DNA of 64,000 bases from Epiperipatus broadwayi (lineage: Eukaryota > Onychophora > Udeonychophora > Euonychophora > Peripatidae). Each line of letters begins with the position of its first letter. The first letter of the stretch is position 1. The notes under the pieces were generated by a model, which saw nothing but the letters and a program-made list of their open reading frames with translations, did no database searches and was not told the origin of the DNA. A program made the translations under genes and the position numbers. The stretch lies in the NCBI GenBank assembly GCA_028023455.1, contig JAQFVV010006649.1, positions 434,001-498,000 on the forward strand, in the 5' to 3' direction. Positions 1 to 12,799 of this stretch are shown here, in pieces.

Positions 1-247
1 AAAATATTACTATCTCGACTTGGTCAGCTTTTGGTTCTCTAGCTTGGACTCTCGGTCTGTTGAGCAAATGTACAAACCTGACCGTTACAGATTATGTTTT
101 TGATAATACTAGCACAATTCATGAAAGTGGGGGGAGGGGGCTTGTTTCTTCTAGGTAGGCAAATAAAATGGTATTGTAAATTTGTTATTTGTGGATATTA
201 CATAAATGCTTTAGCATTTATTTTATATAGCATATGTTTACAATTGT
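1..247. other. AT-rich non-coding DNA
   Basis: I see no gene, RNA or defined repeat here. A short G-run lies near 128-140. It borders the foldback element that starts at 248. Confidence 0.5.
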
Positions 248-547
248 ATACATTCAAAATATCAGCCTTTTAAGCTAATTGTGCATACGCTTTGCGAGTG
301 TTAATAATAAATGAATGTTTTCTCACCAATACAAGATATAGTATTTATGCAGGAATAAAAGGAATCCTCTTATTCCTACAACTCAAATGCTTATATATGA
401 GCAAATCTGAAGTACTGGTAGGTAAAGCGTGAGGATGGAACCGTCAGTTTAAATTACTATATACGATGTCTGAATGAATGAAGTGGCATTATTAACACTC
501 GCAAAGCGTATGCACAATTAGCTTAAATGGCTGATATTTGAATGTAT
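248..547. mobile_element. Small foldback MITE, family copy 1
   Basis: The first ~62 bases (248-310) return as an inverted copy at 487-547, giving terminal inverted repeats that begin ATACATTCAAAATATCAGCC. The interior (330-480) matches the arms of a larger foldback at 13455-14235, including GATGTCTGAATGAATGA and the stretch around ACAAGATATAGTATTTATG. No coding capacity is visible. TA is possible as target duplication but cannot be proved from one copy. The superfamily is unknown. Confidence 0.75.
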
Positions 548-2251
548 AAATGCATTAGGAAATGTGAAATGTTCATAGAAAGCTTGTATTACAATTTCAA
601 GGGGAAAAACTCCCAGAAAATCATATAAATAATAACTATCATAAATAAGGTGTTGATTCTCTTGACATTTTATAAATATTTCTAAATTTTCTTATGTTTC
701 ATATGCAAAAAAAAATTTTCAGTATTATCAAAGATCTAATTCCTTGTAATTGTTTTGTAGCAGAATAATTTGATATTTATCTCTACATATGAGCATTGTT
801 TATTAAAAAAGTGAGAGGGTGTGGGGGGAGGGTGTATCAGAAATCCTATTATATAAATTAAACTAATATCTTTTTATTAAAAATTTAACAAGTAACCTCA
901 ATTTTCAATATACAAGAAGAGTAAAGAAGTTTTTTTTTTTTTTTGAGAGAGTAATGTACACATTTAGATTTATGTACAGAACATACATGTATAAATATGT
1001 TCTCTTTTTTTCAATTAATACTCCATTGTATTTTTTATAATTACACTTTGTTTTTTATTAACTATTTTTGACATCTTAATGATAATTTTTTCTATTAAAT
1101 TGTGTTATGAAATTTATATACACATTAACATGTATTGTATAGTAGGTGTTACTATCTGCATTTTTGCCATTTATGCAAAGGCCTACAACTAAATGCTTGA
1201 GTACTGCATTTGAACTTAATTTTTTAAAGATTAGTTATAACATTGATCATAAATTAAATGGAGCTATTAGACTAAAATAAAAAAATAAAACAAACAGCTC
1301 ACTGTGATTAGATTTATTAATTTAAACATGTACTGAGATTATTTTTTCTTTGTTAATTTTAATTTTAGTTATGTATATTGTACCCTTACCAAGCAATCAA
1401 GTGATATTTAGAAATAATCCTGCAGCTAAATTCTGATCTTAACATGTCAAGAACTAAGTATTAATAATATTTAAGATAATTTCTATTATTAGACCAGCTC
1501 AAAAATTTAATAACTAATAATATATGGTTCGATTTAATAAATAAATAAACAATACATTTATAATAATCACAAAACAGCAAAAGGTACAGTAGTTGGTAAA
1601 CATTGAGAAAATCTCCCTAAAAACATAATCTCAATGGCTTAAGAACACTATCCCCCCTTAAATTCAAATAATAATATAAATCTATAGCATTCTTAAGATT
1701 TTGAAATATTAAATAACTTAAATATAACATTATTAAATTATAATCTCTATTATTGAAAAATATATCATCTCAGATTCTATAAAATAAATCAACAAATTGA
1801 TGGAAAAATCCTGTAGCCAAATATGATGAGGGATTTTGCATCATACCCAACTACACCTCAGTAATAATAATAACAATAAAATGTAATATCCCTATCCTTA
1901 ATCTAATTAATAATTTATATTATATTTACTACTTAATCAGATAAAATATAATAATAATAATAATAATCCAATTCTTTTATTTCTCACGTGGCATGCTAAA
2001 AGTATGGTATGATCTGAATAGTGTGGCAATAAGAAGTATACTCAATTATATGGCAGCAATTTAAATAATTGATTATGACTAAAATATTAATATAGTAATG
2101 AGATATTCCAGTATCATATTCTGAATAACAATTATTATTTAAATAAATCATTTTCATTTATTATGTGCAAATATGTTATATGTTCAATTTTAAATTCTAT
2201 GTATCAGGTCATGTGGAAGTGAATAGATCAATAAATAAAAAGGTTTTGTAA
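548..2251. other. AT-rich intergenic DNA
   Basis: Very AT-rich sequence with homopolymer runs and short AAT/ATA microsatellites, for example the ATA-type run near 1945-1967. No ORF with recognisable similarity, no splice-flanked exon and no structured RNA stood out. Confidence 0.5.
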
Positions 2252-2439
2252 AACAACATGGTAATAGTATGAATACTGAACTCTACCGTTTGATGGCACT
2301 CTTTTTCGCCCAATGCACATCAATATACCGATTCATGGGCTGTCGGTTTCTTTACAGAATACTACAGTGCAAAAAAAATTTTTTTCCACTTTCTATAACA
2401 TAAAACTTGTATGTTGTTTTTTTTTTGTGTTATTAATAA

Positions 2440-3290
2440 ACAAACTCTTTGTTTTTAAATAGTGTGTGTGTGTGGGGGGGGGATTGGTTTGCTTTTAAAT
2501 TATCGACTATTGTTTTGATTTTGAGGGGTTTTTTTTGATTTTGAATTATCATTTTCTTTACATAATACTACGGTAAAAAAAAAAATTTTTTTTTTACCCC
2601 ACTTCTATACATAAAACTCATACGTTGTTTTTTTTTTTTGCCTTTTTAATAAACAAACACCACTTTGTTTTTAGATTGTGGAGGGGGATTGGTTTGCTTT
2701 TAAATTATTGCCTTTTTTTGGATTTGAGCTTCTTTTTTAAAGCCTTAAACAATTCAGTTTTAATTAATAAACCAAGTTGGTTTTTAGAGGGTGGAGGGGG
2801 GTTGGTTTGAATTTTAATTTTCGTCTTTTAATATCTGTTGCCGATGTACTGGAAACTTCGCATATTAATTTTAAATGTGTTCGAATATAGAATACATATA
2901 AAGAGATAGATTAACAAAATATACAAATTATTGGAGGGGAGGGGGGTTGGTTTGCTTTTAAATTATGGACTTTTTTTCCTTATCGACTTTTTATTGATTT
3001 TGACCTCTTTTTTTTTGTTGGAAAGCCTTACTAATCAATTCATTTTCAATAAACCAACAGTTGGTTTTTAGAGGGAGGAGGGGGTTGGTTTGATTTTTAA
3101 TTACCATTTTTTATTTTCTTATTATGAGGTTGTTGTTTTTTTTAAAAATATTTACGCTGACGAAATCTTTATATGATAGCGAAAAGTTCTTCCTTTATTT
3201 TTTGCCTTTTTCAAAAAGCCTTAATTAAACAGTTCATTTTTTAAAAAAAAAAAACGTTTTTTAGGTGGGGGTGAGTTATGGTTTGTTTGA
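2440..3290 (+). repeat. Degenerate T/G-rich tandem repeats inside the 2260-4019 element
   Basis: A motif of the form TTTTTAGAGGG-GGAGGGGGTTGGTTTG followed by TTTTAAATTAT recurs near 2465, 2672, 2782, 2932, 3063 and 3260, at uneven spacing of roughly 110-210 bases. Each copy has a G-run of 4-9. Short ORFs across it are T-rich low-complexity reading frames and not genes. Confidence 0.7.
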
Positions 3291-3680
3291 CTCCAATAGG
3301 AGATGAGTATCAAAGCTGTAAGTAACAGGATTTTGGAGCCGTCCAACCAACTTCCCTTACACAGATCCCAGGTAAGCTTGGCAGAAGTGACAACAGAATT
3401 CCCCAGATCCTGTAGTTGACTAAAACCATGCACCTAGCTTCACATCTGGCAGGATGTTTGTTTTCTTTCTGGAAAAACACAACAGCGTCAACTTCTATGG
3501 CCAGCAATTCACTCCCCTTCAACCAATTTTGAACACTTGTCGCGCCGACATTTTACTGTTCTCGCATGGATTCACACCTAAACATGCATTTGCACATGAA
3601 CTCGGCAGAACTCCGCTGAAAACCCTAACCTTTTCAGGTTGTGTGCAGTTCAAAATTGTTGTGAAGCGTGCATGACGGCC
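3285..3680 (-). other. GC-richer insert, possibly a captured host 5' exon
   Basis: This block has clearly more G and C than its surroundings and lies wholly inside the non-autonomous transposon. On the minus strand there is an ATG in fair context near 3553 (MSARQVFKI) whose frame runs into a GT-containing sequence, which could be a 5' UTR plus start of a captured gene. On the plus strand CCCAG/GTAAGC at 3367-3375 resembles a splice donor. Short ORFs exist on both strands without recognisable domains. Capture of host sequence is inference. Confidence 0.25.
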
Positions 3681-4027
3681 TGACAATTCTTAATATGTAA
3701 TAACTAAATCCACTACGCTTTCTCAAAATTTTTCCACAATGAATTTTTTGATAGTTTCACATCTTTCAAATACAGCCACCATCAAATTAGATCGTAGTGA
3801 GAGTTGAATTGCGCTCACTTTAGGAATATTGTCGCAAGTCAATGGGTGTAGTATTTCATTACGTAATCATAGGATACATCACCCTCTACGCGACCAGTTA
3901 TGGTTCTAAACAACACTGTTGTAGTGTTAGCCGTAAATTAGGCTGCTAAAATGGTATATTGATGTGTGCTGTGTGAAAAACAACATCAAGCGATAGGGTT
4001 CAGTATTCATACTATTACCAACAACAT

Positions 4028-7000
4028 TAATAAATTTATTTCAATTAACAAATAAAAAATTATACAACAATTCTACAGTTAAATATTACTAAAGCTAACA
4101 AATAGAATACTAAAAATTATATACAAAATTATACATAAAAAATAATTTTGATTACATACTACCAAAATAGAAAAATCACAAATGTATAAGCCTTCATTCT
4201 GGCTTATTTGTCATAAGAAAAGATCCAAAATTTCAATATTTACTTCTCAATATTATGTTAGATTCATTATCTATCAAATAAATAAAGTAGTAGTATTTCT
4301 TTATTTTCATGAAATATAAAATAAGATATTTTATACAATATTTTAATTAGTCAAAAATATATTCTGGGTTTGTTTTATATTCATAAAATATAAATCAGTG
4401 AAATAATGTTTATTCATGTACTAAAATACTTCTCTTGGTACATCTCTAAGTTCTATTATATATTTACATGTTTAAAACAAAAAATATATAATTAAATAAA
4501 ATAAATAAGCATTCATAATTACACTTTACGTTCCTCATTCTGATGTTTCTTGTAAAATATGCATTTCTTAAAAATATTATTAATTTTATAGAGAAGAAAT
4601 CGAAAAATATCAAATTATTAAAATATTAGTAATAGCCATGGTTCCTTTATCATTCCATAACCAACATTAAATATTCAAGATCATTTGTCCTTTAACTTCA
4701 TTCAAAACCTATCTTATCATCTAGTTTAAAAACAATTCATCATTCTAAGTTTATTCATTATTTTACTACCAGAATACTAAACTCCATGATGCATAACCAA
4801 TGAAATTAAGATAGTGGTATAATATATAGAATATGAAGGAATAACTATGATAAATTCACTAATTCACATGGAAAGCAGTGTGAAATATTAGGTACAATAT
4901 AGTCTAATATCCATAGAAAATAATATCTTGTCCCTTTTTAGCACTTACACAACATCAAAATACAAATAACTAACACTGTCCATGGAAATAAAATACAATA
5001 TAATACAGGACTTAGTTAACTCTATCTGTATAATATCTACTTTGATAAAATATAGAGTAATCTTCCTATCTTCTTAACATACCCTAAAAATATAGACATC
5101 CAGGGTTTCATTTCCTATTTCCCTGTTCACTATCATATAAAAATTCCATATAGATTTAAACAATCCACATCGTAAAATGAACTGAACAATTAATTATTCC
5201 CAATAATAAACAAAACTAGCATTTTAGATTCATCAAAACTATGAACATTTAAAGAAATGGTTTCAAACACTTAAGTTCTGCCACAAATACAAATGACTTT
5301 GATAAAAAATATACTACTAATATTCATATATTTTAAAATAGATGTAATATTGTTTTACCTTGCAAAACATATAAAAATTATAATAATGAATAAAATCATA
5401 ACAAACTTTACTATCAAAAGTATATGCATATTTTTATTTTATAGCTTATATTATTCAATAAAACTTATATGTGTTATTAATTCACACATCCTCATGTCCA
5501 TTTATTCCTTTAGTATAATATAAATATTTAAATTCCAAGCAATTTGAAAAATTATACTATATAATATCAAAACTAGTTAAAATTACCGATGTGATTAAAT
5601 AACATTATAACCACATTTAGATGTCTTCTGTTCTCCAGTACATAGCAATTAAAAAATAAAAATTCCCTTCACCCAACGCTCATTATAAGATATTATACTT
5701 TTAAAAAAAAAATTTTCCAAAAATTTTAAAAATTATTAATCTATTTTAAAACCAAGATTATAGTAATCAAAATGTCTATTAGTTCAAGTTATCTAATATA
5801 AACATAAAAACAAAACATGTCTTAATTTTAATGTTAATATTTTTTTTTTTTAGAATTAATAAATAAAATTAATAATAAAATTCAAAGTTACATATTTCTT
5901 CTTTTTTCATAAGACATTCATTGAAATTCTACTAATAAGTTGGGGGTATAATGATTTCCGCTATTGTTATGCAACAATCTTTATTCAAAGTTCTGCTCTC
6001 TCTCCACTTTCTCCTTCTCGGGGCATAAACTAACAAACAATAAAAAAAAAATAATTGTCCTCTTTTAAATCTGGAAAAATCATAAGAAATATCCATTTCT
6101 ATGGTGAAAAGATGTTTATAGTCTATATTTCTGCAACTTTCCTATAATAATAATTTGTTTGATAATATTTAAAATATCAAATTAAGGTAAGTCATCCATT
6201 TCTTCCTTGCACATATGTATGTATCTAATTTCTTCAGCGATAGATACACCATCCTTGGCAAAATTTATTGAGCTCATGATTCCAAAATAAACAGATGTAT
6301 TATCATTTTCAACTTATATTCCAATAAAGCACAATAAAATAACAAATAAATGAATTCAGGTTTTGATATTACAAGTTATTTCTTAATAATACATTTTTCT
6401 TTCATTAATCTTTTTTTTTTTTTTAAAAAAAAAAAATGAAATAAATAAACAGCAGTCATTATATTTAATTTATCTTTAAAATTTATTACTTCACAAGTCC
6501 AAATAAAAATTTGTTTTAAAGATAAATATTAAAACTGCAATCATTCGAAAATAATAATATAAATATTTTAGAAAACGATGTATTATAGTTCATCTCCAAT
6601 GTCTTTTATAAGCTAAGAGCAATTTATACTTTCATCTCTTTAAAGGTATCAGGTTACTATAATGTCTTTAAAATTATAAAATTTATTAATTCAGACATCA
6701 TTATTATAGATATATTTCCAGAGAATAACTGTCTAACTTTGAAGTACTCTACACAAACAAATATTTGAATTCTTACATACCCTTGATAAGAATATGCTTT
6801 TATATACTCTTTGGCTTTTGAACACTAATTTGCCGATATATATGACTATAAGTTTTTGCTCCATAAGTTAATGTTGAATTTTAATCAAGCTTCTGAACAG
6901 TTTAGCGATAGGAAATTTAAATTGATTTTCTCACACATACTGAAGAACCAAATATTAATTTTTTTTATCCTTTAGATGTTACAAAATAATAATATTTAAA

Positions 7001-7410
7001 AATTTTAAAAAACAATTTACTATTAAGTTTCAGTATATTACAAGCCAATAGTAATATAGCGTTGTAGTTGAAACAAAACAAAATTATAATAAAAAGTGTT
7101 TAGCCCTAATTTTCACACACTATATTTATATCCATTTTATCAAGAGATTTGATTGGATAAATAGAGTCAGACAACAAACTAATTTACATATTGCCTAAAT
7201 TAAGTAGTTTTAAAATTGAAAATAAAATAATGGATCATCTTTTAAATAAAAAATATATATATAATAAATATTTAAATGCTTAATTTATAACTCTATTCCA
7301 CCAAAGAAAAATATGTTAAAATAATACAATTTTTTTTTTTTTTTACCAATTTATTAAATTATAAGAAAGTATATTTAATTTAATGTAGCAATTTTAGTTT
7401 ACATTTATTA
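4028..7410. other. AT-rich intergenic DNA
   Basis: About 3.4 kb of extremely AT-rich sequence with poly-A and poly-T runs (for example 5845-5860, 6410-6436 and 7330-7344). The ORF at 5293-5523 is I/Y/F/N-rich low complexity. I find no domain, splice-bounded exon or repeat with clear ends. Confidence 0.5.
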
Positions 7411-7418
7411 GTTTAAAA

Positions 7419-7931
7419 CAGTGTTGTTCAACCCTTGGTCCACGGCCCGGCACCGGGCCGCGGAACTTTTCTGCAGGTCCGCATGCTAGACGGGCAGTAA
7501 AAACTTTGTAATAATAAATAATAAGAGTTTAAACTTTTAATTAATATAGCCAATTTTTATTTATCTCATTTTTACCCAATTAAGAAAAAAAGAAAACAGA
7601 ACGAAAACAAAATCTAATCAATCATTCATAAATTAATTTGTTTTTCTAGTTATCACAGATGTTTATGGGGGGGGGGGGTAGAATTAAATTTTTTATTACT
7701 TTTCTAAACAAATAAAAAAAAAAGTTTTTTATTATATAAACTCCATATATATATAACTTTATCTTATATATTTAACGTTTTGATCAGTTATAACAATTAT
7801 GCTTATCTTTAAGAAAATTTATCTATAGACTTCTGCCGGTCTGCGAAATCTTATTCTTATTTTTGCTGGTCCGCGGAACACTTATCCTTATTTTTACCGA
7901 TCCGCAGGTGTGAAAAGGTTGAAGACCACTG
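7419..7931. mobile_element. hAT-type MITE with 8-bp TSD
   Basis: The left end starts CAGTGTTGTTCAACCCTTGG and the right end, read inverted, is CAGTGGTCTTCAACCTTTTC. It is flanked by GTTTAAAA on both sides (7411-7418 and 7932-7939). CAG-type termini with an 8-bp duplication are the hAT signature. At 513 bp and without a transposase it is non-autonomous. Subterminal GGTCCGCGG-type motifs recur at both ends, as expected for transposase binding sites. A second copy lies at 59202-59695. Confidence 0.9.
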
Positions 7932-9196
7932 GTTTAAAATATCTTTAAAAATCAATTTAAATATTGCTCTAAACATTATTTTATCATGTTCAAATGTTTC
8001 CACTTTATGAATAATTTTAGAAAGTAATTAAAAACTTTTTTTGAATTTATGCAAGTATTAAACACATATTGCCTATCATGTGATATGCTTTTCCAGACAA
8101 ATATGTTGCAATTTTTGAAATTTGCTGTCTGAAACAAATGTAAATGAATATTTAATTTTAAAAAATAATACATAATATTAAATATAATAATAAAATTGAG
8201 AATAGTACATTTGATATTTTGTATAACAATAAATAAAATTGAAACATTTGGTACACCATAAAATATTAAGAACTTTAATAAATAATTATTAACTAGTTTT
8301 AACTTATTTTAAAGATAGATTTAGTAATTTATTCAACTACTTATAACTCACATTGCAAACTATTAATATTAAAATATTTAAGAAATCATTAAACATATTT
8401 TCAAGCATAGCTAATATTAACCTATTTTGCTTACTAAATATTAAATTATTCTACTCTTATTTTATAATTTTGATAGTTAAAATGGTTTTAAAATATTTTA
8501 TAATTATTTATGGATTTATTTAAACATGTTCAAGTCTTTAAATCATTATAATTACAATTATAACTCTTACAACTACCTTAATTTAAATTTTTTTAAGAAA
8601 TTGACTTTCTTCAGCACATCTAGTCTTAACAAAAGAATACAATATATGTTCATTTACTATAGAATATTTTTTTTATAATGTAAGCATATTTCAGAAATAA
8701 ATAAGAAATATAAAAATTTAAATCATACAAAAAAAATAATCTGACAATTATAAAGGTTAACCTTTCAAATTTTGTTATGAATTGTAAAATAGTAATTCAT
8801 TTTAAAAAACATTAATAAATAGAATTTAGTAAAGAGGAAAAAAAATCATGCAACTTACAATTAATTATATATCTAAAATTAAATATTGATTGATTTATAA
8901 CCCCTTGAGACCGAAAACCGCTTTTTTCCGCATTAAAAAAAGTTTGCAATTTCGACCGCAATAGCGTGCAAACCGTATACGTCACAGTTACGCTTTTTTT
9001 TCTTTCTCTCCGCCATTTTTCTATCTTTTTGTACGTCTAAAATTTTTTTCTGTGCGATGAAAATTAGATTTTTTATAGCAATTTTTGTAAAGTACATTAT
9101 TAAAATTTTGTAAATTTTTTTTATCTTTCTAGATTTTATCAACGGATAAAAAAAATATACGGAGAAAACAATTATTTTCGCCGCTAAACGTAATTA

Positions 9197-9259
9197 TGAT
9201 TCTAACGAACTTTTCTGTTGATGTGTTTGATTTTGAGGTTTCGTATTCCCCATTACCCG
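9197..9259 (+). other. Exon-like ORF with splice donor
   Basis: An ATG at 9197 opens 21 codons (MILTNFSVDVFDFEVSYSPL and one more) ending directly at CCC/GTAAGT, a strong donor. It lies in the left part of the piggyBac-like element upstream of the satellite. It could be the first exon of a decayed transposase gene or chance. No domain is recognisable in so short a peptide. Confidence 0.25.
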
Positions 9260-9350
9260 TAAGTATTCAACATTCATCATCATCATCTCCCACTGATATA
9301 TAATAATTGCTTGTAATTCCTTTGGGTTATTTATTTTATTTTATTTACTG

Positions 9351-10390
9351 TTTTTATACATTTCATTGTAGATAAGTTTTTATTCATTTTATAGCATACT
9401 TTGCTATTATGGTTTGCTATGTAATAATGCATAATTTAGCTCACCCTTACCCTCATGATATTCCAATAATATAGTAATTATTTTTTACATGCATAACTTA
9501 GAATTTACTATGTTTTTATTCATTTCATTGTAGATAACTTTTTATTCATTTTATAGCATACTTTGCAGATAACTTTTTATTCATTTTATAGCATACTTTG
9601 CTATCATGGTTTCCTATGTAATAATGCATAATTTAGCTCACCCTTACCCTCATGATATTCCAATAATGTAGTAATTATTTTTTACATGCATAACTTAGAA
9701 TTTACTACATTTTTATTCGTTTCATTATAGATAACTTTTTATTCATTTGATAGCATACTTTGCTATTATGGTTTCCTATGTAATAATGCATAATTTAGCT
9801 CACCCTTACCCTCATGATATTCCAATAATGTAGTAATTATTTTTTACATGCATAACTTAGAATTTACTACGTTTTTATTCATTTCATTGTAGATAACTTT
9901 TTATTCATTTTATAGCATACTTTGCAGATAACTTTTTATTCATTTTATAGCATACTTTGCTATCATGGTTTCCTATGTAATAATGCATAATTTAGCTCAC
10001 CCTTACCCTCATGATATTCCAATAATGTAGTAATTATTTTTTACATGCATAACTTAGAATTTACTACATTTTTATTCATTTCATTATAGATAACTTTTTA
10101 TTCATTTGATAGCATACTTTGCTATTATGGTTTCCTATGTAATAATGCATAATTTAGCTCACCCTTACCCTCATGATATTCCAATAATGTAGTAATTATT
10201 TTTTACATGCATAACTTAGAATTTACTACGTTTTTATTCATTTCATTGTAGATAACTTTTTATTCATTTTATAGCATACTTTGCTATTATGGTTTCCTAT
10301 GTAATAATGCATAATTTAGCCCATGATTTTTCAATAATATAGTAATTATTTTTTATCCCCATAACTTACACTTTACTAAAGTTATTACTG
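9351..10390 (+). repeat. Higher-order satellite, alternating 162/197-bp units
   Basis: Units anchored on TTTTTATTC-TTTCATT-TAGATAA begin at 9351, 9513, 9710, 9872, 10069 and 10231. Spacing is 162, 197, 162, 197 and 162, so the array repeats with a 359-bp dimer. The longer unit differs by an internal 35-bp duplication (AGATAACTTTTTATTCATTT and the next 15 bases). Units are nearly identical, which suggests recent amplification. The last unit decays after about 10320. Confidence 0.95.
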
Positions 10391-10460
10391 TTATTTTTTT
10401 TTTGATCCACACTAAAACCTTGCATTTCTAATCCACACAAAACCTTGCATTTCTAATAGA

Positions 10461-10584
10461 TATCCCGCATAGAGGGCCTAGAAAAACAACTGCTTGCAAA
10501 AATAGAACATATAGGGTGGTTAGTAAAAAAACGAAACTGAAATTGTCACATTCTGCCACATTACACCAACAATCTGTAACTCAG
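10461..10584 (+). other. Exon-like open segment between splice signals
   Basis: TTTCTAATAG at 10451-10460 looks like a splice acceptor and ACTCAG/GTAGGT at 10579-10590 like a donor. Between them one frame is fully open for about 40 codons (starting IPHRGPRKTTACKNRT and ending HQQSVTQ). It is basic and lies in the right part of the piggyBac-like element. Its phase does not fit the 9197-9259 segment directly. It is unrecognised and may be a remnant of the parent transposon's gene. Confidence 0.25.
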
Positions 10585-11939
10585 GTAGGTCATGTTATAT
10601 ATTATTTTTTTCTGCATTTTATGATGAATGTGATGAAGCTGTCTATGAAATTGTCATTTTAGGCTATACCTTTCAAAATTGAGAGTTTGTGAACCAATGT
10701 AAAAATAAAGATTTTAAAAATGTGAAAAATATCATTTTTTTTAATTATTTTTTGTGGTAATGACTACTTTATCAGCTTTATAACATTCTTTCATATTTGC
10801 ACTTTATAAAAATGTATATATATATATTTATTTATTGTAATAAATTAGACATTTTATTTAAAATTGTAGGTCCTGTAATTTTTTTTTGGGAATTAAAAAT
10901 GGCCGTTCAGGTCTCTATGGGTTAAATTTAATACCAGTTAAATTCAGATCTATTGTCAAATAGATTCAACATTCACAAAACATTATATATAAATCAGATA
11001 TAGGAGATGCTCATTATTCACATATTTATCCAATATGGTCTTACATGATCACAGTTGAATTTGTACTCCTACATGATAAAGAAATTTCTGATCTTTAAGA
11101 ATGATTATATTACCAGATAACTTTTCATTTCATTGAGGCAAGATGAAAAACTGCACTTAAATTTTTTAACCAGAAAAAAAAATGCATTCCATTTTGAAAT
11201 ATTAATTAAAAGTTATTGTTGAATCTTGCTAAACTATACGTGCAACAACAACAAAAATAGTTGTTATTGGTTTGTAATAGTGAAAATCTTTGAATATTGA
11301 AAAATATTTCTAAATCTTTTTGATGATTAAATTAATGATAAATTTATTTTTAACTATATTAAAAAATAAAAATTTACTTTGAATAATTTGTAAATCTCAA
11401 ACATTATGACAAAAAAAACCAAGATGATACCTAATTGTATTTTTTAAAAACAAAATTCCAAGTCAAAGGAGAGAAAAACAAACTTTAACTTTGTAAAAGC
11501 TTTAATTTGGTATACCATTTTTTTTGAACCAGAGCCAGAGGATTGAAATGAACGAGAATCCTTTTTTTAATTAGCTCAGTGAAAGTAATTTTTTGATATG
11601 AAAAGTTACATTTACTTTAAACCATATCTTATTTATAAATATTAATCTATAAGCATAAACACATTTTAAATTGTATTTTTATATTTTCAGTCCTTTTATT
11701 ATTTCACCATTTGTCATTTCAAATCTAGGAATTGCAGTACATGCTACAAAATGTATTACATTATATAATTATATATTAATTTGTAATTATTAATATAATT
11801 TTTTGTTATATTTTAAACTTATTTTTAATTATAAATTTGGTACTGTTGGGTGCGTCGTACTATGCCGGTAGATGGTGCTTCAGCATCCATCAAGAAGCGT
11901 GCAATCAATAAATTTCTTTCGAAGAAATCACTCAAAATA

Positions 11940-12290
11940 TGTAAATTTTAAAAAAGTACACATGCGCGGAAATTGGTAAAATACATAAAATAAACCCCTC
12001 CCCCAAGCGATTAATTGAAATGGCTCAAAAATAAGTAAAATTCAAAAATTCATAAATTTTAAAAAAGTACATACACACATTAAAAAAAGCAATAACGCCA
12101 TTATTTTTTAAGTTAAAAAAACCACCCCACCCTCGAATGAAGAAATGGCTCAAAAATAAGTAAAATTCAAATTAAAAAATCCGTAAAATACATAAAATAC
12201 TCCCCCCCCACGATTAATTGAAATGGCTAAAAAATAAGTAAAATACAAATTGCAAAAACAGAAATCGCCCCCACCCCTCACTAATTTAAA
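11940..12290. repeat. Degenerate C-rich tandem repeats
   Basis: A phrase like CCCCTCCCCC-GATTAATTGAAATGGCTCAAAAATAAGTAAAATTC recurs near 11995, 12122 and 12203, with weaker copies at each side. A second phrase, AAATTTTAAAAAAGTACA, recurs near 11942 and 12055 and again at 13230. No gene is present. Confidence 0.7.
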
Positions 12291-12295
12291 ATTAT

Positions 12296-12705
12296 TATTT
12301 TACAATTATTGAAAAAATACTTACAAAAGATAGACATGTAGCATCTTTTGATACACCTGCTTAACTTTTATTATGATGTATTAAAACAGTTTTGAAAGAA
12401 AATGTTGAGTGAAAGGGAACAATTTAATATTAAAAAGTGGGCTAATACTGTTTTAATATTAAAAGTTGCAAAATGAAATATACGCTAACTTGGAGGGGTT
12501 TAAACTAAGAAGAAAAATATACTATGGAACATAGTAGGTGAAATGTTATGATAGGTAAAGAATACTGTTTTAATATTAAAAGTTGCAAAATGAAATGTGA
12601 AGTAATAGACCTCTCGCATTAAAAAATATAATCGCTCGACAAAATGAAATGTGACATAAAACACACACACCCGGACTAATTTATAAATTGGATTTGTAAC
12701 ATCCA
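12296..12705. repeat. Left arm of a 3.9-kb inverted repeat
   Basis: This block reappears inverted at 15345-16163. Matching landmarks are the TGTATTAAAACAGTTTTGAAAG segment near 12379, the ACTATGGAACATAGTAGGTG segment near 12521 and the ACACACACACCCGGACTAAT segment near 12661. The arms enclose a minisatellite (12800-13150) and a second foldback (13455-14235). The ORF at 12500-12823 is a T-rich artefact of this repeat. Confidence 0.85.
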
Positions 12706-12799
12706 AAAAACCCAAATACAACACACAAAAAAAAAAAACCTGCAAATACTTACCAAAAAAAAAAAAAAAATACAAAAGATAGACATCATGGGTAATTTG

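Larger units (their letters stand above)
2260..4019. mobile_element. Non-autonomous DNA transposon, 8-bp TSD, Merlin-like candidate
   Basis: Both ends carry inverted repeats starting GGTAATAGTATGAATACTGA and extending about 70 bases to a shared CACATCAATATACC block. The element is flanked on both sides by AACAACAT (2252-2259 and 4020-4027), an exact 8-bp target duplication. GG termini plus an 8-bp duplication fit Merlin, but other superfamilies also make 8-bp duplications, so the assignment is inference. No transposase is present. The interior holds G-rich tandem repeats (2440-3290) and a block of higher GC (3280-3680). Confidence 0.8.
8901..10921. mobile_element. piggyBac-like non-autonomous element
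   Basis: The left end starts CCCCTTGAGACCG and the right end, read inverted, CCCATAGAGACCTGAACGGC. The right flank is TTAA (10922-10925) and the left flank ATAA (8897-8900), one change from TTAA. CCC termini at TTAA are the piggyBac signature. No transposase domain was recognised. Most of the interior is satellite DNA (9351-10390). Two exon-like open segments with splice signals are present (9197-9259 and 10461-10584). Confidence 0.7.

Noticed and set aside
5293-5523. 76-codon ORF rich in I, F and Y
   Set aside because: Low-complexity translation of AT-rich DNA, no start context and no domain.
9351-10390. Regularly spaced repeats reminiscent of a CRISPR array
   Set aside because: There are no unique spacers; whole 162/197-bp units repeat, and the genome is eukaryotic.
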